From Selenomonadaceae bacterium (GTDB taxonomy: Bacteria > Bacillota > Negativicutes > Selenomonadales > Selenomonadaceae): a stretch of DNA of 28,062 nucleotides. The position numbers were made by a program, and so were the translations under genes. The notes beneath the pieces are model-generated. The model made no database searches and was not told where the DNA came from. It was given only the letters and a program-made list of their open reading frames with translations. Where the stretch lies: contig JAFSUE010000091.1 in assembly GCA_017445435.1 (NCBI GenBank), positions 1-28,062 on the forward strand. Reading direction: 5' to 3'. Positions 1 through 5,969 of this stretch are shown one piece after another; positions within the stretch are counted from its first letter, which is position 1, and each line of letters starts with the position of its first letter.

Positions 1-3
1 ACG

Positions 4-2163
4 ATGCTTTTTGAGGAGATTAATCCTGAAAAATTGGACTTGCTGACAATGGTCGGTGACGTTAGAGGTTTCGACAGCCTGTCAGATGAAAAAATTCAAG
101 AAATTCTTGAAACGCTTAGCGTGAAAAGTTTTGATGAATTTATTGAGAAGTTTGACCCCGTCGTCTACTCTTTCTTCAACGCGAACAATCAAAAGGTTAT
201 GTACACCTTGAAAAAGCCTGAATCCATTCCCGATGACCTTTTGACGGAAATTCATCTCAATCTGCAAAATGATTTCCTGCGGATGTTGTTGACGCTCGTT
301 GATACGAAACGTTCACAAGGTTTGCTCAACGTCGATTTTAAATTTGAAAATCTCACAGATTTAATTTCGCCGCATAAAATCATTGAAGACATCAAGCAGA
401 ATCGTAAAGAGTTACGCTATGTCTATTCGCAGTACGTCCAACTTGAAGACGAAGACCCCAAAAAGTTAGACTTAGGCGACAAGCTTAACGTGATGATGGA
501 AGAAGCCAGCGTCAACTACAATAACGTTATGGCAATGTTACCGCTTGCGATTGAAGATATTAAAACGCGCTTACTTTTGACAAGTGGCGGCGGCGGTGCT
601 GATGCTACACCTTTAGCGCTCGGCGTTTTGACAATGGGCGAACAAGGCGAACTCAAAGTTATTGAAGCGCCGAAGGAAGAAAAATCTACTGCGCTTGTAA
701 CTCTCGACGACAAAATTAATGAAGGCTTAATCGAAGTTATCGGCGAAGATTACGTTGCACTCAATGAAGAGAATCACAACGATTATGTCAAGGCGCTTGT
801 CACTCGTACGTTCTGCCCGTTGCCTTCAACTATGGTTAGTGAAGTTGACGTGGCGAAGGAAATTGAAAACTACAACGCCTACTTGCAATTCTACAAACAA
901 TCTAAAGATGACTTCATCAAGACTGTTAAACCGCTTATTGAAAAAATTCTTGGCGTTCGTCTTTTCTTTGAACAATATCCTTCAAAACTGCGCGGCATGA
1001 AACCGACTTTGTTAATTACGAACATAAGCAACGAAATGATGGCGAAGACGCCGAACATTCCACGCTTGATAACGTACCTTAACACTGTCAACGGCAAAAA
1101 TAATTTCGACCATACAATTTGGTATGCAATTTTCCCGTCCGTAGCATTTGCGGCTGGCGGCAAAACTAAATTGACGCGTCAAAGATTCAAGGGTAATACA
1201 GAGGCAATTAATACCGATGTCAACTCGATTGAATCACTTACCCGCATTCTCGACGTGCTGAAAGATTTCCGCATTCAATGTTTCTTCAGTTTTGCGTCTC
1301 ACGAAAAGAATACGTTCAACGCTATGGCGACGGAAGGTATTGACAAGTACATTGATAAATCTATATCGTTGACAAGCAGGACGTTCAGCGAATTTGCTAT
1401 CCCGTGTTTCCCCAACTTTACAATTATTCCTAAAGATAAATCAGGCGTCGTACTTGATACGAAAATGACGCTTGATGAAAATAATCTTGCTGAATTGTCA
1501 AAAGCTAAGCAAGATATTATGAAATTGTGGATTGACGGCGTATACGTTGGCGCCGCTTACGTTGCCGCAGGTATCGTTGCCGCTTATCAAGACCCTGAAT
1601 ATTTGAAAATGATTTTCCGTCGTAATGTTGATAACGAATTGCCTGGCGTACGTTTCGACCTTGAGGAAGGCGACAATTCGTTAATGGTTTATACAACGCT
1701 TGCTAAAGAAATTACTGGCTTTACCGCGCCGATTAAAGATGAGATTAATAAAAAGTGTTTCGGCTTTGTCTTCTCGTCTGAAAATGCGGTGTTAAACGGT
1801 ATTCCTATCACCAACATTATGGTTTACAAGACGCGCAATTTGCTTTACGACGAAAATAACGGCGTTTATGAACCGATTTATAAAACGCAAGTTACGACGT
1901 ACATTCAAAGAATGTTGCGCAATATGAGTAGCGACTTCAAGCAGGATAAAATTATTCGTTTCTTTAGCAGCAATCCTGAATCGCAGTCCAGCAAGTGGCT
2001 TGATAAACGCGAAAGACTTAACGCGATTATCGGCACTGGTGACGCGATTGACTATGTTATTGACGAAGAAAACGGCATTTGTACGTTGAACATTACCTTT
2101 AATGGCAATGTCAAGAATCTTGAAATTGAAACGAATCGTACAACGTCTTCCAAACACGTTTAA
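4..2163 (+). CDS. Putative contractile-sheath-like protein (TssC/tail-sheath-like), 719 aa
   Basis: I do not recognise this by strong motif, so the call is structural inference. Residues 1-190 form one helical, acidic domain that ends in a glycine-rich linker (GGGG near 194-197). The rest is a long alpha/beta protein. Near residues 519-530 is a small-residue helix (YVAAGIVAAYQ), placed where sheath proteins carry their conserved AG-rich segment. The C-terminal stretch (about 635-719), with FFSSNPESQSSKWL and a closing beta-rich tail, is reminiscent of the TssC C-terminus. The segment LLNVDFKFENLTDL (about 103-116) vaguely recalls TssB. Two tube-like genes follow, the gene order of contractile systems (sheath then tube). 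The ATG at position 4 has no visible ribosome site because the window begins there, so the true start could lie upstream. Alternatives are a sheath-unrelated structural protein of the same operon. Confidence 0.5.
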   Translation: MLFEEINPEKLDLLTMVGDVRGFDSLSDEKIQEILETLSVKSFDEFIEKFDPVVYSFFNANNQKVMYTLKKPESIPDDLLTEIHLNLQNDFLRMLLTLVDTKRSQGLLNVDFKFENLTDLISPHKIIEDIKQNRKELRYVYSQYVQLEDEDPKKLDLGDKLNVMMEEASVNYNNVMAMLPLAIEDIKTRLLLTSGGGGADATPLALGVLTMGEQGELKVIEAPKEEKSTALVTLDDKINEGLIEVIGEDYVALNEENHNDYVKALVTRTFCPLPSTMVSEVDVAKEIENYNAYLQFYKQSKDDFIKTVKPLIEKILGVRLFFEQYPSKLRGMKPTLLITNISNEMMAKTPNIPRLITYLNTVNGKNNFDHTIWYAIFPSVAFAAGGKTKLTRQRFKGNTEAINTDVNSIESLTRILDVLKDFRIQCFFSFASHEKNTFNAMATEGIDKYIDKSISLTSRTFSEFAIPCFPNFTIIPKDKSGVVLDTKMTLDENNLAELSKAKQDIMKLWIDGVYVGAAYVAAGIVAAYQDPEYLKMIFRRNVDNELPGVRFDLEEGDNSLMVYTTLAKEITGFTAPIKDEINKKCFGFVFSSENAVLNGIPITNIMVYKTRNLLYDENNGVYEPIYKTQVTTYIQRMLRNMSSDFKQDKIIRFFSSNPESQSSKWLDKRERLNAIIGTGDAIDYVIDEENGICTLNITFNGNVKNLEIETNRTTSSKHV

Positions 2164-2166
2164 TTG

Positions 2167-2184
2167 AATTAAGAATTAAGAATG
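2167..2184 (+). repeat. Left 18-bp terminal inverted repeat
   Basis: AATTAAGAATTAAGAATG, the exact reverse complement of 2547-2564. Its last three bases are the start codon of the four-helix-bundle gene. Confidence 0.85.
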
Positions 2185-2541
2185 AAAAGTTCAAATATTA
2201 TTGTTAGCAAGAGTATGGATTTTGCTGTAAGGATTGTTAATCTGTACAAATATTTGACGAAAGAAAAATCAGAGTACATTTTATCCAAACAATTATTGCG
2301 TAGCGGTACAAGCATCGGCGCTAATGTCAATGAAGCCGTTCGCGCACAATCCACAGCAGATTTTGTTGCTAAAATGCATATTGCACTTAAAGAATCTGGC
2401 GAAACTGAATATTGGATTAAGCTTTTAGAAAAAACAGATTACCTGTCTAAAGTTCAAGCCGATAGTATTTTGAAAGATTGTGAAGAGCTTATAAAAATTT
2501 TGGTGTCAATCCTCAAAACTAGCAAGGAAAAAAATTTTTAA
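2182..2541 (+). CDS. Four-helix-bundle protein (23S rRNA intervening-sequence protein family), 119 aa
   Basis: The protein matches the four-helix-bundle/IVS family by pattern: an N-terminal SKSMDFAVRIVNLYKYL helix, the family signature LLRSGTSIGANVNEA near residues 39-53, then a helix with KMHIALKESGETEYWIKLL and a final amphipathic helix ending in basic residues. Its length of 119 residues is usual for the family. Members form small pentameric helical bundles related to Avd of diversity-generating retroelements, and many lie inside 23S rRNA insertions; their molecular role is unsettled. There is no canonical ribosome site: the start codon lies in the terminal repeat, preceded only by an AAG/GAA-rich sequence, so translation may depend on the upstream gene whose stop is 18 bp away. 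No reverse transcriptase or template repeat accompanies it, so a retroelement role is not supported here. Confidence 0.88.
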   Translation: MKSSNIIVSKSMDFAVRIVNLYKYLTKEKSEYILSKQLLRSGTSIGANVNEAVRAQSTADFVAKMHIALKESGETEYWIKLLEKTDYLSKVQADSILKDCEELIKILVSILKTSKEKNF

Positions 2542-2546
2542 TTCTA

Positions 2547-2564
2547 CATTCTTAATTCTTAATT
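2547..2564 (-). repeat. Right 18-bp terminal inverted repeat
   Basis: Exact reverse complement of 2167-2184. The 24 bases 2541-2564, including the last base of the stop codon, are also matched exactly in reverse orientation at 12937-12960, so the end of the element extends a little inside the perfect repeat. Confidence 0.85.
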
Positions 2565-2592
2565 AAAATTTCGACTGAAAGGAGAAATTTTA

Positions 2593-3018
2593 ATGGGTTT
2601 TCGTTTGAAAGTCACTGGCGGAAAAGATATTGAAATGAATGAAAGTATTCTCACCGCCGTGCATTTTATTTCAGATACGCCCGATACTTCAGATGCGCGT
2701 TCAACAGATTTAGGCGTCATTTTAAAAATTGTCGGTAGAATAAATTTTTCTCTCGGTGCGCAAATTGCAGATGCTACCGTCGATGTAGCAAGTTGGGCGT
2801 TAATGCCTTCGGATCAGGCTGATTGTTATCGTAACGTTCAAGTTCAAGTTGTCAGCGGCGGGCAAATTGTTCGACAGTACACCTACCCCAACGCTTTCGT
2901 TATGGACTACTTGGAGGACTTGAACGACGAAGAAGGCGTCGGCACATGGACTTTGCTTTTGAAACAGAAGAAAGATTTAACAGATAAAGTTGAATTGAAA
3001 GGCAACTTTGAAGCTTAG
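2593..3018 (+). CDS. Putative Hcp-like tube protein A, 141 aa
   Basis: This small, beta-strand-rich protein has no signal peptide or membrane segment. It is clearly paralogous to the next gene over its whole length: both share a SDARSTDLGV-type block near residue 35, a W(A/S)(L/V)xPS block, YR(N/S)VxVxVxSGG, then (Y/L)PNAF near residues 98-102, a (M/V)DYxED motif and a G(T/E)(W/F)TLxLKQ strand. Size, all-beta pattern and position directly after a sheath-like gene fit an inner-tube subunit of a contractile system. From memory, related proteins occur in Negativicutes under uninformative names; I cannot verify that here. It has a strong ribosome site (GAAAGGAG) and the ATG at 2593. An alternative is a different beta-barrel structural subunit. 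Confidence 0.55.
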   Translation: MGFRLKVTGGKDIEMNESILTAVHFISDTPDTSDARSTDLGVILKIVGRINFSLGAQIADATVDVASWALMPSDQADCYRNVQVQVVSGGQIVRQYTYPNAFVMDYLEDLNDEEGVGTWTLLLKQKKDLTDKVELKGNFEA

Positions 3019-3030
3019 GTGGTGAATTAA

Positions 3031-3459
3031 ATGGCATTAGCTTTTAGTACAGCAGATCCCGAAATTACGCTTGAAGAGGAAAGCGCAAAAAAGATTATCT
3101 TTAAAGTTGAAATTCCGCCCGACAGTCGCGCACGTACAAAAGACGTTGGCGTAACTTTAACGCTTGTCGGAAAAATTTTAGCTGATACGGCGTCTGCAGG
3201 CAATGCGGCTGATAGTACCGCGAAAATTATGGCATGGTCCGTTGTACCGTCCGAAAAGAAAGAGGCTTATCGTAGTGTTAAAGTCAAAGTTAAAAGCGGC
3301 GGTATTGTCACGCGCCAATATGAACTGCCCAACGCTTTTATCGTCGACTACTCCGAAGACTTTGACAACGCTGACGGCATTGGTGAATTTACGCTTACAC
3401 TTAAGCAAATGAAAAATAAACTTGCTGACGTTAAAGTTACAGGCGGATTTTCTGAATAA
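3031..3459 (+). CDS. Putative Hcp-like tube protein B, 142 aa (paralogue of A)
   Basis: It shares the full domain layout of the preceding gene, including RTKDVGVTL, WSVVPSEKKEAYRSV, SGG, LPNAF, VDYSEDF and FTLTLKQMKN blocks. Its N-terminus differs (more acidic, EITLEEES) and its identity to A is moderate, so this is an old duplication rather than a recent copy. If these are tube subunits, the pair could form a mixed tube, or one may be a specialised cap or adaptor. The start ATG follows a GGTGG ribosome site only 12 bp after gene A, so the two are co-translated. A hairpin terminator follows its stop, which separates sheath/tube genes from the signalling genes. Confidence 0.55.
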   Translation: MALAFSTADPEITLEEESAKKIIFKVEIPPDSRARTKDVGVTLTLVGKILADTASAGNAADSTAKIMAWSVVPSEKKEAYRSVKVKVKSGGIVTRQYELPNAFIVDYSEDFDNADGIGEFTLTLKQMKNKLADVKVTGGFSE

Positions 3460-3480
3460 GAATTTTTAACCGATTACTTG

Positions 3481-3515
3481 GACGGCTGAACTTTAACGTT
3501 AGCCGTCTTTTCTTG
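3481..3515 (+). terminator. Rho-independent terminator or attenuator after the tube genes
   Basis: GACGGCT (3481-3487) pairs with AGCCGTC (3501-3507). The stem can be extended by AAC/GTT around one bulged G, and a TTTTCTT run follows. The tract is interrupted and the next gene starts only 17 bp later, so partial read-through is likely. That would give much more tube mRNA than regulator mRNA. Confidence 0.6.
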
Positions 3516-3531
3516 TAGGAATTTGAAATTT

Positions 3532-4020
3532 ATGAATTACTACGAAATTTTAGGCGTAAATCGTGATGCTACAGTTCAAGAAATTAAAAAAGCTTATAAA
3601 AAATTAGCTAAACAGTGGCATCCCGATTTAAACCGGGATAATATAAAAGTCGCCGAAGAAAAAATGAAAGAGATTAACGTTGCGTATTCGACTCTTTCAG
3701 ATGAAGTTGCAAGGATTGACTACAACAAAAAACTTGACTCTGAAGCAAAAACTTCCGCGAAAACTGATTCATCGACGCAACGTCAAACAGGCGGCACTTC
3801 TCGACCTTCACAGCAAAAAACTTCTGCTGGCAATTCTTCAGGTAAGGTTGACTTCAATAACATTCATAACAGTTTTGAAAGTTTTTTCGGCTTTAATCCA
3901 AAAACTCACGAAGTGACTAACGAAGACAAGCTGAATACTTTCACCAGTGATAAGAAAAAGAAAAATCCACTTGATACGACGGATTTTTTTGAAAAGTTTA
4001 TGGGCTTTAAAGTTAAATGA
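3532..4020 (+). CDS. J-domain (DnaJ-like) co-chaperone, 162 aa
   Basis: The N-terminal 65 residues are a canonical J-domain: YYEILGVNRDATVQEIKKAYKKLAKQWHPDL, with the HPD motif that stimulates Hsp70 ATPase, then the fourth helix. A Ser/Thr/Gln-rich flexible linker follows, and the tail carries two similar hydrophobic motifs, FESFFGF and FEKFMGF, which could be client or partner hooks. The zinc-finger and C-terminal domains of true DnaJ are absent, so it is a specialised type III J protein. ATG 3532 is chosen because GGA at 3518-3520 is well spaced for it, whereas an in-frame TTG at 3523 would be too close. The gene overlaps the next one by 4 bp (ATGA). An Hsp70-like ATPase in the same operon is the obvious partner. 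Confidence 0.9.
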   Translation: MNYYEILGVNRDATVQEIKKAYKKLAKQWHPDLNRDNIKVAEEKMKEINVAYSTLSDEVARIDYNKKLDSEAKTSAKTDSSTQRQTGGTSRPSQQKTSAGNSSGKVDFNNIHNSFESFFGFNPKTHEVTNEDKLNTFTSDKKKKNPLDTTDFFEKFMGFKVK

Positions 4021-4571
4021 CACGATTTGATTTATACACGGCTTTAATCGGAATATGCGGCGTACTTTTTTCGCTGACAATCTTTATTGGCGTACTGCCG
4101 CCATTTGTAAAAATTCCATTGATAATTTTCGGCGTGGTTGTCTTCATACATTCCGCCTATACTTTGTATCGCTCCTTGACGGATGATAAATTTTTGGAAG
4201 TTGAATCAGCGCTAAGAAATTCAACGTCAAATACAATCAGCACAATTTCTTTGCTGAACAAAAACGGCGATATTATTTTTTCATGGGAACTTTATGGCAG
4301 AACGTCCGCAGTTATCGGAAAAGACGTTGGCGAAAATTTTGTTGACATTGACTTGGGAAAAAATCCCTACGCGTCAATGGTTGATGTCGAACACGCCGTT
4401 TTAAATTACGCTGACGGAAACTGGTATGTTGAAGACCTCGACAGTCAAAATGGTATCTCCATAAAAAAAATAGGGCAGGAAAAAGTTTACAAGTTGAGTT
4501 CACTTCAGCCGTGTAAATTAGATTTCGGCGATATTATTTTTATTGGTATGTGTCAACTTAAATTAAGCTAG
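4017..4571 (+). CDS. Membrane-anchored FHA-domain protein, 184 aa
   Basis: Two hydrophobic segments (about residues 8-27 and 31-50) form a membrane hairpin. An FHA domain occupies roughly residues 85-184, with the fold's loop residues visible: an IGK stretch in place of the usual GR, then VEHAVL (Ser of the usual SxxH missing, His kept) and SQNGI with the conserved NG. FHA domains bind phosphothreonine peptides. By positive-inside charge distribution both ends should be cytoplasmic. The ATG lies inside the stop of the J-domain gene (ATGA overlap), so translation is coupled. In type VI secretion, FHA proteins act as targets and transducers of Thr-kinase signalling; that role here is inference. 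The variant phosphate-binding loop may weaken phosphopeptide binding. Confidence 0.8.
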   Translation: MTRFDLYTALIGICGVLFSLTIFIGVLPPFVKIPLIIFGVVVFIHSAYTLYRSLTDDKFLEVESALRNSTSNTISTISLLNKNGDIIFSWELYGRTSAVIGKDVGENFVDIDLGKNPYASMVDVEHAVLNYADGNWYVEDLDSQNGISIKKIGQEKVYKLSSLQPCKLDFGDIIFIGMCQLKLS

Positions 4572-4583
4572 GAAGGAAATTTT

Positions 4584-5132
4584 ATGAACGGTTTAATTCG
4601 CTGTCAAAATGGTCATCTTTTCAGCTCGCGGCGCTATGGCACAATTTGCCCGTACTGTAATCTTGAGACGGCGAAACCTGAAAAAAAGGAAGTTCCCGTT
4701 AATGATGACGACGCCATTGAGCAACTTTTAATGACGGCTGTTCGTCCTGTTTGCGGCTGGATTGTCTGCATTGAAGGTCCGCGCAGAGGTAAAGACTACA
4801 AAATTCATGAAGGCAAAAATTTTGTCGGTCGCGCTGATGATATGGACATTCAAATTTTGGGTGACAACGGTATTTCGCGTCGCAATCACGCCGTTTTAGT
4901 TTACGACCCCAAAAGGCACGAAACAGTTTTGTTGCCAGGCGATTCAAATGGGATTGTCTATCACAATGACGCCGCCTTGTATGCGCCAGTTGTCTTGAGC
5001 GTCTATGACGTTATCGAATTGGGCAAAAGTAAATTTTTATTTATACCGTTTTGCGGAGATCATTTTCGTTGGGAAGATTTGCCGACGAAAGAAGATAAAC
5101 CCTCCTTGCAATTCGGAAAGGAAACTGTTTGA
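4584..5132 (+). CDS. Zinc-ribbon plus FHA-domain protein, 182 aa
   Basis: The N-terminus holds a small zinc ribbon: Cys7 with His11, then CPYC at 22-25. An acidic linker follows, and an FHA domain spans about residues 60-165 with canonical VGR (about 81-83), SRRNHA (about 98-103) and SNG motifs. The phosphothreonine-binding loops look intact, unlike in the preceding FHA protein. It has no membrane segment, so it should be cytosolic. A good AGGAAG ribosome site precedes the ATG, 12 bp after the upstream stop. It overlaps the next gene, a PP2C phosphatase, by one base (TGATG). Zinc ribbon plus FHA proteins often appear as adaptors in Ser/Thr phosphorylation circuits; the partner here is unknown. 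Confidence 0.85.
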   Translation: MNGLIRCQNGHLFSSRRYGTICPYCNLETAKPEKKEVPVNDDDAIEQLLMTAVRPVCGWIVCIEGPRRGKDYKIHEGKNFVGRADDMDIQILGDNGISRRNHAVLVYDPKRHETVLLPGDSNGIVYHNDAALYAPVVLSVYDVIELGKSKFLFIPFCGDHFRWEDLPTKEDKPSLQFGKETV

Positions 5133-5959
5133 TGTCAATCGATATTGTTGTAGCCGCCCTTTTATTGTTGTGTATGGTTATCCTACACATTTTGCGGTTG
5201 AGACGATTAGACCCGCTTAAAAGATTTTCTGGCGATGAATACGAACTTGGCGCGGCGTCAACTTTAGGTACGCGAACTATTCAGCAAGATTATTTTGGCG
5301 TGCAAAATAATAACGGCGTCTTATTGATGTTAATGGCTGACGGCATAAGAGAAAACGGCGAAATTGCCGCTAAGTTGGCGGTGGATACTTTCAAAGATTT
5401 ATTTGACGACCAAAACGCCATTAATAAGCCGCAATATTTTTTTAAGCGTGCCGCTAATTCGACTCAACAGAAAATTAATAATACGTTGGAAGAAAGGCAA
5501 GGCGAAACGTCAATAGCCGCAGTGATTGTGAAAGGCAATCATCTTTTTTATTCGCTAATTGGCAACTGTCGCGTTACCGTCTTTCGCGGTGATGATTTAA
5601 TTCCCGTGTCCGAAGGGCAAACGCTTGACGTACTTGCAAAACATCGCTATGAGGAAGGGCGCATTACAAAACAGGAAACACTTTCATTGCTGGACAAACA
5701 CAGGCGCTATAATGTTCTCGGTCAAGATTCATTTCAAGATATTGAAATTTTTAGCAAGCCGCTTTCACTTAAAAATAATGATATGATAGTTTTGATGAGC
5801 GAAGGCGTTTTCAATACTTTGCGCTGGGTTGAGATTGAGGAGGTACTGTCAAGAAAAAATCCCGTTCAAACTTTGGCTGATGACATAATCGATATGGTGA
5901 ACAATTCGCCAATGGTCGACAAAGATAACGCGTCGATTTTAATTTGTCGTCGCAAGTGA
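5132..5959 (+). CDS. Membrane-anchored PP2C-family Ser/Thr phosphatase, 275 aa
   Basis: A hydrophobic anchor (about residues 5-21) followed by Arg/Lys residues should leave the catalytic domain in the cytoplasm. PP2C motifs appear in order: RTIQQD with metal ligand Asp53, MADG with Asp70, GETS, IGNCR in place of the usual GDSR, SEG (223-225) in place of SDG, and DN (265-266). The Asp53, Asp70 and Asp265 metal ligands are kept and Asp-to-Glu at 224 is conservative, so catalysis is plausible though not certain. ATG 5132 is preferred to the in-frame TTG at 5129 because AAGGA at 5117-5121 is correctly spaced and it overlaps the upstream stop. It would reverse phosphorylation recognised by the two FHA proteins. 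No kinase is visible in the window. Confidence 0.85.
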   Translation: MSIDIVVAALLLLCMVILHILRLRRLDPLKRFSGDEYELGAASTLGTRTIQQDYFGVQNNNGVLLMLMADGIRENGEIAAKLAVDTFKDLFDDQNAINKPQYFFKRAANSTQQKINNTLEERQGETSIAAVIVKGNHLFYSLIGNCRVTVFRGDDLIPVSEGQTLDVLAKHRYEEGRITKQETLSLLDKHRRYNVLGQDSFQDIEIFSKPLSLKNNDMIVLMSEGVFNTLRWVEIEEVLSRKNPVQTLADDIIDMVNNSPMVDKDNASILICRRK

Positions 5960-5969
5960 GGATTATACA

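Larger units (their letters stand above)
2167..2564 (+). mobile_element. 398-bp inverted-repeat element carrying a four-helix-bundle gene (IVS-like)
   Basis: The segment is bounded by perfect 18-bp inverted repeats: AATTAAGAATTAAGAATG at 2167-2184 and its exact reverse complement at 2547-2564. Almost the whole interior is one gene of the 23S rRNA intervening-sequence (four-helix-bundle) family. The left repeat supplies the ATG of that gene, and the stop codon lies 6 bp before the right repeat. In transcript form the ends could pair to an 18-bp stem, as in rRNA intervening sequences that are trimmed by RNase III. It sits between the sheath-like and tube-like genes, only 3 bp after the sheath stop codon. 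No transposase or clear target duplication is visible. The same repeat occurs alone at 12937 and, degenerate, at 25978, so mobilisation in trans is possible. Confidence 0.6.

Noticed and set aside
2182..2541. Avd-like accessory protein of a diversity-generating retroelement
   Set aside because: The fold family is related, but there is no reverse transcriptase, template repeat or variable repeat in the window.
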